Shown here: piece by piece, positions 9,125 through 20,228 of the stretch
How positions within the stretch are numbered: position 1 is the first letter of the stretch
Layout of the letters: every line of letters starts with the position of its first letter
Assembly: GCF_019711595.1 (NCBI RefSeq)
Contig: NZ_JAIGNR010000003.1
Span: forward strand, 310,001 to 374,000
Reading direction: 5' to 3'
DNA length: 64,000 bases
Origin: Qipengyuania sphaerica
GTDB taxonomy: Bacteria > Pseudomonadota > Alphaproteobacteria > Sphingomonadales > Sphingomonadaceae
The notes under the pieces: model-generated
What the model saw: only the letters and a program-made list of their open reading frames with translations
Databases searched by the model: none
Told to the model about the DNA's origin: nothing
Made by a program: the position numbers and the translations under genes

Positions 9125-10711
9125 GTGACTGACGTGGCGATCAAGCGGGCACTGCTCTCGGTGTCCGACAAGAGCGGATTGGTGGACCTGGGCAAGGCGC
9201 TGGCGGCCAAGAATGTCGAACTGGTGTCGACCGGTGGCACGGCAAAGGCGCTGCGCGAAGCGGGGCTCGAGGTAAAGGACGTGTCCGACCTCACCGGCTT
9301 TCCCGAGATGATGGACGGCCGCGTCAAGACGCTGCACCCCATGGTCCATGGCGGATTGCTAGCGGTGCGCGACAATCCCGAGCATGCCGCCGCCATGTCC
9401 GAACATGACATCGGCGCGATCGACCTCGTGGTGGTCAACCTCTACCCCTTCGAGGCGACCGTGATGCGCGGCGCCGAACGCGACGAGATCATCGAGAACA
9501 TCGATATCGGCGGCCCGTCCATGGTCCGCAGCGCGGCGAAGAACCACCAGTATGTCACCATAGTCACCGATCCGGCAGACTACGATACGTTGGTGAGCGA
9601 ACTCGAAGCGACCGGTGCGACTTCGCTCGACTTCCGCCGCAAGTGCGCGGCCAAGGCCTTCGCGGCGACCGCTGCCTATGACAGCATGATCAGCCAGTGG
9701 TTCGCTTTCGCTGACCAGCAGCAGACCTTCCCCGATTTCCTCGCCGTAAACGGCAAGGCGCCCGTCGAGCTGCGCTATGGCGAAAACCCGCACCAGAAGG
9801 CCGCGCTCTACACGCCTGCCGGCCCGCACGGGAAAGGCATCGCGCAGGCCGAACAGCTGCAGGGCAAGGAACTCAGCTACAACAATTACAACGACGCCGA
9901 TGCCGCGCTCGAACTCTGCGCGGAATTTGCGGGCGGCGACCCGGCGGTGGTCATCGTCAAGCACGCCAACCCCTGCGGCGTGGCGCAGAGCGGCAAGCTG
10001 ATCGACGCGTGGAACGAGGCGCTCGCCTGCGACAGTGTTTCGGCTTTCGGCGGCATCGTCGCGGTCAATACCGAACTCGATGGCGAAACCGCCGAGGCGA
10101 TCTGCCAGATCTTTACCGAAGTGGTCATTGCGCCCACGGTCAGCGATTCCGCGCGCGAGGCCTTCGCGAAGAAGAAGAACCTGCGCCTGCTCGTCACCGG
10201 CGACCTGCCCGATCCGCGCCGCGGCGGCCTGCTGGTCAAGCCGATCACCGGCGGCCTGCTGGTACAAACGCGCGACAATGGCGCGATCTCCGAGGCGGAC
10301 CTGAAGGTCGTCACCAAGCGCGAGCCGACAGAGCAGGAGCTGAAGGATTGCCTCTTCGCCTGGACCGTTGCGCGCCACGTCAAGTCGAACGCCATCGTCT
10401 ATGCCAAGGACGGCGCGACGGCGGGCATCGGTGCTGGCCAGATGAACCGCCGCGATTCCTCGCGCATCGCGGCGATGAAGGCAGCCGAAGCGGCCGAGAA
10501 ATACGGCTGGGACCAGAGCCGCACCGTAGGCAGCGCAGTTGCTTCGGACGCATTCTTCCCCTTCGCCGATGGCCTGCTGGCCGCTGCGGAGGCGGGTGCG
10601 ACCGCGATCATCCAGCCGGGCGGTTCGATCCGCGACGAGGAGGTCATTGCAGCGGCCGACGAGCAAGATCTTGCGATGGTGTTTACCGGAATGAGACACT
10701 TTCGGCACTAG
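9125..10711 (+). CDS. purH: Bifunctional AICAR transformylase / IMP cyclohydrolase
   Basis: 528 residues from GTG at 9125; the reading frame extends upstream, but that part overlaps the preceding gene and family homology starts at about [12 protein letters not shown]. The N-terminal IMP cyclohydrolase domain contains [13 protein letters not shown] and GRVKTLHP. The C-terminal transformylase domain contains [11 protein letters not shown] and [10 protein letters not shown]. The protein performs the last two steps of purine synthesis. Near the C-terminus FFPFADG and QPGGSIRD match the family. It is probably expressed with the two genes before it. Confidence 0.97.
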   Translation: MTDVAIKRALLSVSDKSGLVDLGKALAAKNVELVSTGGTAKALREAGLEVKDVSDLTGFPEMMDGRVKTLHPMVHGGLLAVRDNPEHAAAMSEHDIGAIDLVVVNLYPFEATVMRGAERDEIIENIDIGGPSMVRSAAKNHQYVTIVTDPADYDTLVSELEATGATSLDFRRKCAAKAFAATAAYDSMISQWFAFADQQQTFPDFLAVNGKAPVELRYGENPHQKAALYTPAGPHGKGIAQAEQLQGKELSYNNYNDADAALELCAEFAGGDPAVVIVKHANPCGVAQSGKLIDAWNEALACDSVSAFGGIVAVNTELDGETAEAICQIFTEVVIAPTVSDSAREAFAKKKNLRLLVTGDLPDPRRGGLLVKPITGGLLVQTRDNGAISEADLKVVTKREPTEQELKDCLFAWTVARHVKSNAIVYAKDGATAGIGAGQMNRRDSSRIAAMKAAEAAEKYGWDQSRTVGSAVASDAFFPFADGLLAAAEAGATAIIQPGGSIRDEEVIAAADEQDLAMVFTGMRHFRH

Positions 10712-10721
10712 TCCCGAAACG

Positions 10722-10741
10722 GTTCGGCCCTCCGGCTGAAC
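10722..10741 (+). terminator. Hairpin downstream of purH, possible weak terminator
   Basis: Arms GTTCGGCC and GGCTGAAC (8 pairs with one G-T) enclose the loop CTCC, 10 bases after the purH stop. No T-run follows, so this may be a transcript-end stabiliser rather than an intrinsic terminator. Confidence 0.35.
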
Positions 10742-10791
10742 GCTTCACAACCGACGCATTCAGGACGTTGCAATCGCACGACGTGTAACCA

Positions 10792-10808
10792 CGTAGGATA
10801 TTCCTACG
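10792..10808. promoter_or_regulatory. Palindrome CGTAGGA-TAT-TCCTACG upstream of small ORF/msrA
   Basis: Perfect 7-base inverted repeat with a 3-base centre, 13-29 bases before the ATG of the 39-residue ORF that is coupled to msrA. The half TATTCCTACG recurs exactly once more in the window, on the minus strand at 55983-55992 in front of the YqiJ/flotillin operon. This suggests a shared regulator-binding site. No regulator can be assigned from sequence alone. Confidence 0.4.
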
Positions 10809-10820
10809 AAAGAACAGAAC

Positions 10821-10940
10821 ATGAGCCTCTTCACCCCCGACCTCTACCGCAATTTCGGCATCGGTTTCCTTGCCGGAGCCTTCGTCGTTGCCTTCGCCAA
10901 CGGTGGCGAGATCGTCTCCGCGATCGCAGCGATTATCTGA
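10821..10940 (+). CDS. Small hydrophobic protein, 39 residues
   Basis: Reads MSLFTPDLYRNFGIGFLAGA... then a single hydrophobic segment (about residues 13-26) and a short C-terminal hydrophobic tail, so one membrane helix is likely. Its stop overlaps the msrA ATG (TGATG), which supports it as a real, translated gene and suggests coupling. No family is recognised. It could be a membrane microprotein or simply a leader ORF feeding ribosomes to msrA. Confidence 0.55.
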   Translation: MSLFTPDLYRNFGIGFLAGAFVVAFANGGEIVSAIAAII

Positions 10941-11620
10941 TGCGCCGCCTGCCCCTCCTCCTTGCGGCTGGGGCACTCGCATTGACCGGCGCCTGCCAGC
11001 AGCCCGCGCTTGCCGCCGAGAAGGTGGTCGAAGCCCCTGCCGCCCAGCGCACGGCCAAGGAATCAGGCGGACTCAAGACCGCTATCTTTGCCGGTGGCTG
11101 CTTCTGGGGCGTCGAGGCTGTTTTCAGCCACACCAAGGGCGTCACCAGCGCCGTCTCAGGCTATCACGGCGGCACCCAGCGCCAGGCACAGTACAAACTT
11201 GTCTCCTCCGGCGTGACCGATCATGTCGAGGCCGTGAAGGTCACCTATGACCCCAAGGTCATTCGCTATGACCAGCTGCTGCGCATCTTCTTCTCGGTGG
11301 TGATCGACCCAACGCTCAAGAATCGCCAGGGTCCCGACCGCGGGCCACACTATAATGCCGAGCTGGTCCCGGTTTCCGCCGAGCAGCGCGCGGTGGCGAG
11401 CGCCTATCTCGCGCAGCTGAAGAAAAGCGGGAAGTGGGACCGGCCGATCGTAACGAGCATCGAACCGGCGCGCACTTTCTATGCAGCAGAGGAATACCAC
11501 CAGGACTTTGCCGCCAAGAACCCGCGCCACGGTTATATCGTGCGCTGGGACGCGCCCAAGGTGGCGGCCCTGAAACGCCTCTATCCGGGCGTCTACCGGT
11601 CCGAGTTCAAGCGCGACTGA
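10940..11620 (+). CDS. msrA: Exported peptide-methionine (S)-S-oxide reductase
   Basis: 226 residues. An N-terminal signal of about 25 residues (LLLAAGALALTGACQQPALA) may be a lipoprotein signal with a poor lipobox or a cleavable one, so the enzyme probably acts in the periplasm. The catalytic motif GCFWGVEA follows at about residues 53-60, then SGYHGG and the family's later HYNAEL and EEYHQDF blocks. It reduces methionine-S-sulfoxide in oxidised proteins. A separate msrB, also exported, lies at 27804. Length exceeds cytoplasmic MsrA by the signal only. Confidence 0.93.
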   Translation: MRRLPLLLAAGALALTGACQQPALAAEKVVEAPAAQRTAKESGGLKTAIFAGGCFWGVEAVFSHTKGVTSAVSGYHGGTQRQAQYKLVSSGVTDHVEAVKVTYDPKVIRYDQLLRIFFSVVIDPTLKNRQGPDRGPHYNAELVPVSAEQRAVASAYLAQLKKSGKWDRPIVTSIEPARTFYAAEEYHQDFAAKNPRHGYIVRWDAPKVAALKRLYPGVYRSEFKRD

Positions 11621-11656
11621 CTTGCGAAGCCTCGCGCGCGAGCCTACCTCTCGCCC

Positions 11657-12124
11657 ATGGCAGGACACGCACACGCACATAAGGAACATTCGGGCGACGC
11701 GCTGATCGACGCGGCCCGCATGACGCTTACCGACAACGGCGAACAATGGACCGGCATGCGCCAGTCCGTCTTCGAGGAACTCGCGCGGCATGAAAAGCCT
11801 GCCAGCGCCTACGACATCGCGGACAATCTCTCGGCGGCGCGTGGAAAGCGGGTGGCGCCCAACAGCGTCTACCGCATCCTCGATCTCTTCGTGCGCACCA
11901 ATCTCGCCAACCGGATCGAAAGCGCCAACGCCTACCTCGTTAACACGCACCCGGGCTGCCGCCACGATTGCATCTTCCTGATCTGCGACGATTGCGGGAA
12001 GGCGACGCACATCGACGATGACCGCGTCACGGGCGCGCTGCGCGAAGCGGGCAAGGACGCAGGCTTTACCGACGTGCGCCCCGTGGTCGAATTGCGCGGC
12101 CTGTGCGACGATTGTGCCGCCTGA
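11657..12124 (+). CDS. Fur-family transcriptional regulator, probably Zur
   Basis: 155 residues. A winged-helix DNA-binding domain (about 15-95, with PASAYDIADNL and PNSVYRILDLF) is followed by a dimerisation domain with structural zinc cysteines CDDCGK and CDDC at the end. The N-terminus is histidine-rich (HAHAHKEHS), which may bind metal. The pattern fits Zur better than Fur, but the metal cannot be fixed from sequence. It stands alone between msrA and dxs; the palindrome at 12178 lies just downstream and could be a target of some regulator, though it does not look like a Zur box. Confidence 0.75.
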   Translation: MAGHAHAHKEHSGDALIDAARMTLTDNGEQWTGMRQSVFEELARHEKPASAYDIADNLSAARGKRVAPNSVYRILDLFVRTNLANRIESANAYLVNTHPGCRHDCIFLICDDCGKATHIDDDRVTGALREAGKDAGFTDVRPVVELRGLCDDCAA

Positions 12125-12177
12125 CGGCGCGTCCGAGGCGACGACTGTGCCGCACTACGACAGAACGTGCATTTTTA

Positions 12178-12196
12178 TCGATGAACCGTTCATCGA
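12178..12196. promoter_or_regulatory. Perfect 9+1+9 inverted repeat before dxs
   Basis: TCGATGAAC-C-GTTCATCGA, 32 bases before the dxs ATG. A -10-like TGTAGA follows about 20 bases downstream, so the repeat would lie over or beside the -35 region of a dxs promoter. The symmetry and size suit a TetR-like or similar dimeric repressor. This is a sequence observation; the binding protein is unknown. Confidence 0.5.
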
Positions 12197-12227
12197 CAGT
12201 TTCGAAAACCGAGTGTAGAGCATTCGT

Positions 12228-14150
12228 ATGAGTGAACGCCCCAAGACGCCGCTGCTCGACACGGTCGATACCCCCGCAGACCTTCGCAAGCTTGAGCAGG
12301 ACCAGCTACGCCAACTGTCGGATGAACTCCGCGCCGAGATGATCGATGCTGTCGGCACGACGGGCGGACACCTTGGTTCGGGCCTTGGCGTGGTCGAGCT
12401 GACCACAGCCATCCACTACGTGTTCGACACCCCGACCGACAAGCTCATCTGGGATGTTGGTCACCAGTGTTATCCGCACAAGATCCTCACCGGCCGCCGC
12501 GACCGGATTCGCACGCTGCGCCAGGGTGGCGGTCTCAGCGGTTTCACCAAGCGCGCGGAAAGCGAATACGACCCTTTCGGTGCGGCGCACTCCTCGACCT
12601 CGATTAGTGCGGCGCTCGGCTTCGCGATGGCGAACAAGATGCAAGGGCGCCCGGGCCGCGGCATCGCGGTAATCGGCGACGGCGCGATGAGCGCCGGCAT
12701 GGCCTATGAGGCGATGAACAATGCCGAACAGGCAGGCAATCGCCTCGTGGTTATCCTCAACGACAACGACATGTCGATCGCGCCGCCGGTTGGCGGCCTG
12801 TCGGCCTATCTGGCGCGCATGGTGTCGAGCAGTGAATACCTCGGCCTGCGCAGCATGGCCTCGCGCATCGCCAAGAAGCTTGGGCGCCGCGTGTGGGGCG
12901 GGCTGGAAAAGGCCGAGGAATACGCGCGCGGCATGGTCACCGGCGGGACCATGTTCGAGGAATTGGGCTTCTATTACGTCGGCCCGATCGACGGGCACAA
13001 TCTCGACCACCTCATCCCCGTGCTCGAAAACGTGCGCGACAGCGAGGAGGGCCCGGTCCTGATCCACGTCGTCACCAAGAAGGGCAAGGGCTACGCACCG
13101 GCGGAAAACAGCGCCGACAAGTATCACGGCGTCGCCAAGTTCGATGTCGTCACCGGCGAGCAGAAGAAGTCATCCGGCGGACCGCCCGCCTACCAGAACG
13201 TCTTCGGCGAAACGCTCGCCAAGATCGCCGATACCGACCCGCGCATCTGCGCCATCACCGCCGCCATGCCGAGCGGCACGGGAGTCGACAAGTTCGCCAA
13301 GGCGCATCCCGACAAGGCCTTCGACGTCGGCATCGCCGAACAGCACGGCGTGACCTTCGCCGCCGGCCTTGCCGCCGAGGGCATGCGTCCCTTCGCCGCG
13401 ATCTATTCGACCTTCCTCCAGCGCGCCTACGACCAGGTCGTGCACGATGTGGCGATCCAGAACCTGCCCGTGCGCTTCGCCATCGACCGCGCAGGGCTCG
13501 TGGGTGCGGACGGCTGCACCCATGCCGGCAGCTTCGACATCACCTATCTCGCTACGCTGCCCAACATGGTCGTCATGGCCGCCGCCGACGAGGCGGAACT
13601 GGCCCATATGACCTATACCGCCGCGCAATATGACGACGGCCCCATCGCCTTCCGCTACCCGCGCGGCGCGGGCACCGGCGTTGAGATTCCGGAGAAGCTG
13701 GAGAAGCTCGAAATCGGCAAGGGCCGGATTGTACGCGAAGGTTCCAAGGTCGCCATCCTGTCACTCGGCGCGAGACTGGAAGAGGCCAAGAAGGCTGCCG
13801 ACCAGCTCGAAGCCAAGGGCCTATCCACGACGGTTGCAGACATGCGCTTCGCCAAGCCGCTCGATACTGCGCTGATCGAAAAGCTGATGCGCACCCACGA
13901 GGTGGTGGTGACGATCGAGGAAGGCGCCATCGGCGGCCTCGGCGCACACGTGCTGACCTTTGCCTCGGACGAGGGCCTGACCGACACCGGCCTCAAGGTG
14001 CGCACCATGCGCCTGCCCGATATCTTCCAGGACCAGGACGATCCGACGAAGCAGTATGACGAGGCGGGTCTCAACGCGCCGCATATCGTCGATACGGTGC
14101 TGAATGCGCTGAGGCACAACAGCGCGGGCGTGGAAGAGGCGCGAGCCTGA
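12228..14150 (+). CDS. dxs: 1-deoxy-D-xylulose-5-phosphate synthase
   Basis: 640 residues, normal length. It condenses pyruvate and glyceraldehyde 3-phosphate, the first step of the MEP isoprenoid pathway that feeds carotenoids, quinones and hopanoids in these bacteria. The thiamine diphosphate motif [16 protein letters not shown] is at about 149-164, the histidine-bearing [16 protein letters not shown] near 77-92, and the transketolase-like C-terminal part has [13 protein letters not shown] and [12 protein letters not shown] palindrome precedes it, so transcription may be controlled separately from zur. Confidence 0.98.
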   Translation: MSERPKTPLLDTVDTPADLRKLEQDQLRQLSDELRAEMIDAVGTTGGHLGSGLGVVELTTAIHYVFDTPTDKLIWDVGHQCYPHKILTGRRDRIRTLRQGGGLSGFTKRAESEYDPFGAAHSSTSISAALGFAMANKMQGRPGRGIAVIGDGAMSAGMAYEAMNNAEQAGNRLVVILNDNDMSIAPPVGGLSAYLARMVSSSEYLGLRSMASRIAKKLGRRVWGGLEKAEEYARGMVTGGTMFEELGFYYVGPIDGHNLDHLIPVLENVRDSEEGPVLIHVVTKKGKGYAPAENSADKYHGVAKFDVVTGEQKKSSGGPPAYQNVFGETLAKIADTDPRICAITAAMPSGTGVDKFAKAHPDKAFDVGIAEQHGVTFAAGLAAEGMRPFAAIYSTFLQRAYDQVVHDVAIQNLPVRFAIDRAGLVGADGCTHAGSFDITYLATLPNMVVMAAADEAELAHMTYTAAQYDDGPIAFRYPRGAGTGVEIPEKLEKLEIGKGRIVREGSKVAILSLGARLEEAKKAADQLEAKGLSTTVADMRFAKPLDTALIEKLMRTHEVVVTIEEGAIGGLGAHVLTFASDEGLTDTGLKVRTMRLPDIFQDQDDPTKQYDEAGLNAPHIVDTVLNALRHNSAGVEEARA

Positions 14151-14212
14151 TATTCTTTTTCCGGCCAAACGTGATAGCGAGGCCGAGGAAATCTTTCCGA
14201 AGGGAATTCGAA

Positions 14213-15040
14213 TTGTTGAAGATGCGTAGCCGGGTCGCAGCCCTGGCGGCTACCACGATCGGTGTGATCGGTCTGTTCGCAGGACCTGTAAACGCCAATG
14301 AACTGGTCAATCGCATGAGCGATCTTGCCTGGGCATTATCGCCCAAACCATACGTGGCGAGCGGCGAGCTTTCCTCGGCGGGACTGGGCGAGTTCCTTTT
14401 CGAACAGGACCTTTCGCCCCTTTTGGAGGCCATACCGGACCCGGACCATCAACTGACCTTGTCGAACCGGCTGGGCGACAATCGGCCGCGCTCGCTCAGG
14501 CTCCTGCGCTTCGGACTCACCAAGGGGAGCGTCAACGGGACGACCTATTGCTCGGTTGTCGGCCCCAAGAGCTCTACGCAGCGCCTCTGCCTGCTCGACC
14601 CTGACGACAATGGGATTTTCGATTACTACGGACGCGCTTTCTCGGCGGAAGGCCAGTTCACTAAGATACAACTGCTCGCGAAGTTCGAACCCATTGCCCT
14701 GCCTTATACGACGAAAGCGGCGTCCGGCCCCGGACTGGTTCGTGCCGGGATCATCGTCCATAAAAAGGGCGAAAGCTACCTCGCGCGCTTTGCGGTAGAT
14801 AATGGCAAGCGTGCCCAGCTTCTGCGAACCTTCGAAGATGTCGGAGGAGTATGGAAGGCTCGCAAGGGTGACGACCCGGGCGTCTCCTTTGATGCGGCGA
14901 CGCTGCCGACAACCATCCGCCTCCATGGTGCCGAGATCGAAATTCTTGCAGTGGACGGTAAAAGCCTGAGCTATAGGGTCATCAAACCGTTCGCCCAGGA
15001 CGAGCTCTTTGCCATCGCGCATGGAGGGAGCTTCCAGTAA
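14213..15040 (+). CDS. Secreted protein of unknown function
   Basis: 275 residues from a TTG start; AAGGGA lies 7 bases before this TTG, whereas the ATG at 14222 has poor spacing (16). The N-terminus is a signal peptide (AALAATTIGVIGLFAGPVNA). The mature part has no recognised domain: it is a mixed alpha/beta protein with a paired cysteine region around YCSVVGPKSSTQRLCLLD that could form a disulfide. It follows dxs by 62 bases and precedes an enoyl-CoA hydratase. I cannot assign a function. Confidence 0.65.
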   Translation: MLKMRSRVAALAATTIGVIGLFAGPVNANELVNRMSDLAWALSPKPYVASGELSSAGLGEFLFEQDLSPLLEAIPDPDHQLTLSNRLGDNRPRSLRLLRFGLTKGSVNGTTYCSVVGPKSSTQRLCLLDPDDNGIFDYYGRAFSAEGQFTKIQLLAKFEPIALPYTTKAASGPGLVRAGIIVHKKGESYLARFAVDNGKRAQLLRTFEDVGGVWKARKGDDPGVSFDAATLPTTIRLHGAEIEILAVDGKSLSYRVIKPFAQDELFAIAHGGSFQ

Positions 15041-15089
15041 GGAGCAGGTGGGCGAAGCAAGCGATGCCAAGAGGGGAAAGGAAACGAGT

Positions 15090-15887
15090 ATGAGTCTCCT
15101 CGATATCGCAACAGCGGACCACGTCTCCACCCTCACCCTCAACCGTCCCGACAGCATGAACCCGCTCGGCGCGTCGGGGGACGGGGATGCCTTCGTCGCC
15201 GCTTGCGATGCCATCAATGCCGATCTCGATGTCCGCTGCGTTATCCTGACCGGCGCGGGGCGCGCCTTTTCTGCGGGTGGCGACATCAAGGCGATGAAGG
15301 AAAAGACCGGCAATTTCGGCGGCACCGCGCCTGAAATCGCCGATGGCTATCGCAACAACATCCACAAGATCCTGCGCGCGCTTTACTCGCTGCGCGTGCC
15401 GCTGGTTGCGGCGGTCAACGGGCCGGCGATCGGGCTGGGCTGCGACCTTGCCTGCCTCGCCGACATGCGCATCGCCAGCGACAAGGCGAAGTTCGGGGTC
15501 ACCTTCCTCAAGCTCGGCATCATTCCGGGCGATGGCGGCACGTGGATTCTTCCCCGCATCATCGGCGAGGCGCGAGCTGCGGAGTTGTTCTATACGGGCG
15601 ATGTGATCGATGCGGCCACAGCGCTCGACTGGGGGCTGGTGAGCCGCGTGGTCGAACATGAGGCGCTGATGGACGAGGCGCAGGCGCTCGCCGCCAAAGT
15701 TGCGGCCATGCCCCCGCACGCCTTGCGGCAGGCGAAGAACCTCATGCGGCAGGGACGCTCGGTGACCTATGACGCAGCACTCGAAATGGCTGCCAATGCG
15801 CAGGCGCTGATGCACGCGACCGAGGACCATATGGAAGGCGTCAATGCGCTGCTCGAGAAACGCGCCCCGCAGTTTCGGGGTCGATAA
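15090..15887 (+). CDS. Enoyl-CoA hydratase/isomerase family protein
   Basis: 265 residues; ATG at 15090 preceded by AAAGGAAA at good spacing. Crotonase-fold features include the oxyanion-hole segment GRAFSAGGDIKAMK at about 53-66 and the second oxyanion segment AVNGPAIGLGCDLACLADMRIA near 108-129. The GDGGTWILPRIIG segment has the family's usual spacing. It likely hydrates or isomerises acyl-CoA thioesters; the exact substrate is open. A strong promoter for the next gene begins 4 bases after its stop. Confidence 0.88.
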   Translation: MSLLDIATADHVSTLTLNRPDSMNPLGASGDGDAFVAACDAINADLDVRCVILTGAGRAFSAGGDIKAMKEKTGNFGGTAPEIADGYRNNIHKILRALYSLRVPLVAAVNGPAIGLGCDLACLADMRIASDKAKFGVTFLKLGIIPGDGGTWILPRIIGEARAAELFYTGDVIDAATALDWGLVSRVVEHEALMDEAQALAAKVAAMPPHALRQAKNLMRQGRSVTYDAALEMAANAQALMHATEDHMEGVNALLEKRAPQFRGR

Positions 15888-15890
15888 ATA

Positions 15891-15925
15891 TTGACTAAGT
15901 GTATTAATGTAGTAATACACGCCCC
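15891..15925 (+). promoter_or_regulatory. Promoter with embedded operator GTGTATTA-N6-TAATACAC, leaderless start
   Basis: TTGACT (15891-15896), 16-base spacer, TAATAC (15913-15918). A perfect 8-base inverted repeat at 15899-15920 fills the spacer and covers the -10 box. Transcription would start about at the ATG at 15926, giving a leaderless mRNA. Half-sites of this kind occur with YtrA-subfamily GntR repressors, and one such gene is at 22104; that link is an inference. Confidence 0.7.
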
Positions 15926-16653
15926 ATGATCTCGACAGCTGTTTTCGCCATCGCCGCGGCGGGCCCCGTATCTACCTATATCCGCTCGGGACAGGACGGG
16001 AGCGAAGCCGAAACGATCGCAGTTTTTGCGCGCGCGCCGGACGAGGTGCATGTCGTGAAGATGCGCGAGCCGTGCACCAGCGCGGCCTATGTTACCGCAC
16101 GGCTGGATGGCGATACCGGCCAGGTCCTCTCGCTGGCGGGCGGGAGACTGACCCGCGAGCTAGGGCAGGCAGTGCAGGCAAAGCTGAGCCGAGAGGGCGA
16201 AGGTGCACTGGTCATCGATGCGGGTGAAGGGAGTCGGGACTGGCACCGGTCCCGGTCGACGAGCGCTGGGTGCTCTACGATTTCGACTTTTCCGAATGGA
16301 TAGCTCACCCTCCGCGTGAAATCCTGCTCGGTGAGGATTTCGCCGTCGACCTTCCGCTATTCTGGATCAAGAACGGCGTCAGCCTGTCCAATCTCGGCCG
16401 GCTGGAAATGACATACGCGGAATCGGGTGAGCATCGCGGAAATCAATTCCACTACTATCACGCAGGCGGCACGGCGCTTGGCTCAGATCGGGGAGAATTC
16501 TGGTTCGCCGAGGACGGCCGTCTGCTCGATGCCGTCATGCCCATTCCCAACCATTCCGAATATCGCGACCTTCGCTTGCGCCTGATCGACACGACGCGCG
16601 GGGAGCAAGCATGGCGCGCCTTGCTCGCGCGGCATTGGGAAGGCTGCGACTAG
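15926..16653 (+). pseudogene. Unknown protein gene with an apparent frameshift
   Basis: Two overlapping frames join into one protein. The first frame runs from ATG 15926 through a helix/strand region to about VIDAGEG (near 16228) and then turns into Arg/Ser-rich nonsense. The second frame, read from about 16228, continues with natural sequence (GLAPVPVDERWVLYDFDFSEW onward) to a stop at 16653. A one-base loss or gain near the GGG at 16229-16231 would explain it. The intact product would be about 240 residues, of unknown function. It sits behind a strong promoter, which makes a sequencing error as likely as a true pseudogene. Confidence 0.6.
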
Positions 16654-16656
16654 TCG

Positions 16657-17337
16657 CTACGCCCAGCGCCAGATGCCGGCGGGAATTCCGTTCGCATGGA
16701 TGTGACCATAGGTCGCCGCCAGCCAGATGACGATCCCGCCGATCCACGCGACGGCACCCGCTCGCGCCAATCCGCCAAAGCGCGGCCAGTAACTGGTCTT
16801 CGCTTCCCAGCCCGCCCAGGCCTCTCCCATCAGCGCCTCTTTCTTGCGGTCCTGCATGTTTGCGCCGACCACGGCGAGGAAACCAACGGCCCCTGCCATT
16901 ACCAGCTGCCGAGGGGTTGGGCTGAGCAGAACATGCGTCGCCGCCCATAGCGCGAAGCTCCACATCATCGGGTGGCGGGTGACATGGAAAACACCGTGCG
17001 GCTCTTTTGCTGCCAGCTTATCGGCACCGGGTGCAGGCAGGGCGGGATTGCCGATAAAGCTCCCCGCCAGCAGTACGGAGGCGAGCAGCATGATCGCACT
17101 CGCCACGATCCAGACGACCTCGCCCATGCCATCCCACAGCGGCTGTCCGCCCGGCCCGACATCGCGAAAGGCCATCACGGCCCAGATGAAAGTGCCTAGC
17201 GCGACCAGCGAATAGAGCCCGCGAAACCCGTTCTCGCCGATGGTCTTCACGATCGGCGCGCGCAGCGGATGCGAGAGTGCGAAATGCGTGCCGACGAAGG
17301 CAAGCGATGCAGCAGCAAGCGAAGTCAGCGGGTCCAT
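16657..17337 (-). CDS. NnrU family membrane protein
   Basis: 226 residues with about five to six hydrophobic segments. NnrU hallmarks are visible: HFALSHPLR near residue 18, HGVFHVTRHPMMWSFALWA in the middle, and a C-terminal pair of helices. NnrU is linked to nitrite/nitric oxide metabolism in denitrifiers but is also widespread in bacteria without it, and no other denitrification gene lies nearby. Convergent with the frameshifted gene, 3 bases away. Confidence 0.85.
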   Translation of the reverse strand: MDPLTSLAAASLAFVGTHFALSHPLRAPIVKTIGENGFRGLYSLVALGTFIWAVMAFRDVGPGGQPLWDGMGEVVWIVASAIMLLASVLLAGSFIGNPALPAPGADKLAAKEPHGVFHVTRHPMMWSFALWAATHVLLSPTPRQLVMAGAVGFLAVVGANMQDRKKEALMGEAWAGWEAKTSYWPRFGGLARAGAVAWIGGIVIWLAATYGHIHANGIPAGIWRWA

Positions 17338-17378
17338 GGCAATTCCTCCCTTGCCCGCATGCCTATCACAGGAAATGC

Positions 17379-18745
17379 CTAGCGGTCATATCCCTTGGGT
17401 AGGTCGCTTTCGTCGAGATCGCGGTAGCGATCGCGCAGGCGCGTGCGATGGTTGCCCAATGGCTGTTCGACACCGTCGATCCAGACCTTCACCGGTGCGC
17501 TGTCGAGCTCGAGCGGGTCGCCGTCCCACAGGACGAGGTCGCCCCGTGCGCCGCCCTCCAGCACGCCCGTATCGGCCAGTCCCGCGATCCGCGCCGGGAC
17601 CGAAGTGATCGTCGCAAATGCCTCGCCCCAGGTCAGACCGGTGGCGCCCGGCACCCGGCTGATCGCAACCATGTTGCCCGCCTGCTGCGGCAGGCCATGC
17701 GGCAGGTCGCCGCGCGAATCATAGCCGCCGATCGCCACAGTCACGCCTGCATCGACCATGCGGCCGACATTGCTCTGCGTAGCGGCCATCTGCTCGAAAC
17801 TCACCGGTAGATCGCGAAGCGCGACCGTTATCACCGGCACGCCTGCCGCAGCGATCCGCTCCGCCACCATCCAGCCTTCGGTCGCGCCGACCAGCACCAT
17901 GTCCAGCTTGGGGAAGTCCTCGCGCAGCGCGATGGCCGAAAGGATATCGATGGCCCTTTCTACCTTCACGTAAAGTTTCTGCTGTCCGTTCACCACGGGG
18001 ACGAGGGCCGCTGCGTCGAAGCGCGAGAGCAGCACGTCGCTGTCCCGCTCTGCGCGGCCGGTCATGCGCGGGTCGAGCGGCACGTCGTCGCCGGTGCGGG
18101 TGGGGCCGGTGCGCGTATTGCCTGTCAGCCGCGCATCGTCGCCGTAGCGCGCCGCTTCGCGAAGGGCATTGCGCAGCAGGGCATGGGCGGATGTGCGGCT
18201 TCCGCCCGCAAGCCGCCCGCCGCGCTCGCCCATTTCGACCACTTGGAAGGCGCGGGGACGCGTGACCGCGTTGAAGTCGGCGCCGAGATCCACGATGGCA
18301 CCCTGGCCGCCGAATATGCTCGCGCTGGCGATCGGCATGACAGAGGCGCGCGTGACACCGCCCGTCCTTGCAACGGCGATCCCTTGCGAGGCGGGATTGA
18401 TCACCGGCGAAACGTCGAGTGCGGCAGAGAAGGGCGATCCGCCCGCACCGCGATCGTCGCTGTCGGAAACCGCCTCGACATCGACGATGCCGAGCGTGGT
18501 GATGCTGGCGAAAATGCCTGGAGTGACCCACATGCCGGTGCCGTCGATGATCTCGCCCGAACGGACGGGATCGATTTCGCGCCCTACTGAAGCGATCCGT
18601 CCGTTGCGAACGACAACCGTGGCGCCCGCGACAGGCTCGCTCCCATCGCCCGCCGCGACCGTGGCGTTCGTGATCGTGAAATCCTGCGCAAGGGCCGGTT
18701 GTGCGCACAGGACGAGGCTGGCAGCTGCAAGAAGGATAGCGCACT

Positions 18746-18749
<4 letters not shown>
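17379..18749 (-). CDS. Amidohydrolase-like protein lacking metal ligands
   Basis: 456 residues with a signal peptide (LLAAASLVLCAQPALA), so probably periplasmic. It has the composite amidohydrolase layout with GEIIDGTGMWVTPG at the front and a C-terminal GARGDLVLWDGDPLE strand. The expected HxH after TPGI is replaced by ASI, and the later His-bearing segments are replaced by sequences such as AIGGYDSRGDLPHG. It therefore probably lacks the metal centre and may be a regulatory or structural partner. It overlaps the next amidohydrolase gene by four bases (ATGA) and is coupled to it. Confidence 0.8.
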
Positions 18750-20122
<1,373 letters not shown>

Positions 20123-20228
20123 TGGGTCCCCCATAAAAGAACGGGCCGGAGCATTGCTGCCCCGGCCCATCCGGTCAATCACGTTTGTCGGAGCCGACCG
20201 GTTATTCGCCGATTGGCCCGATCTCGTG

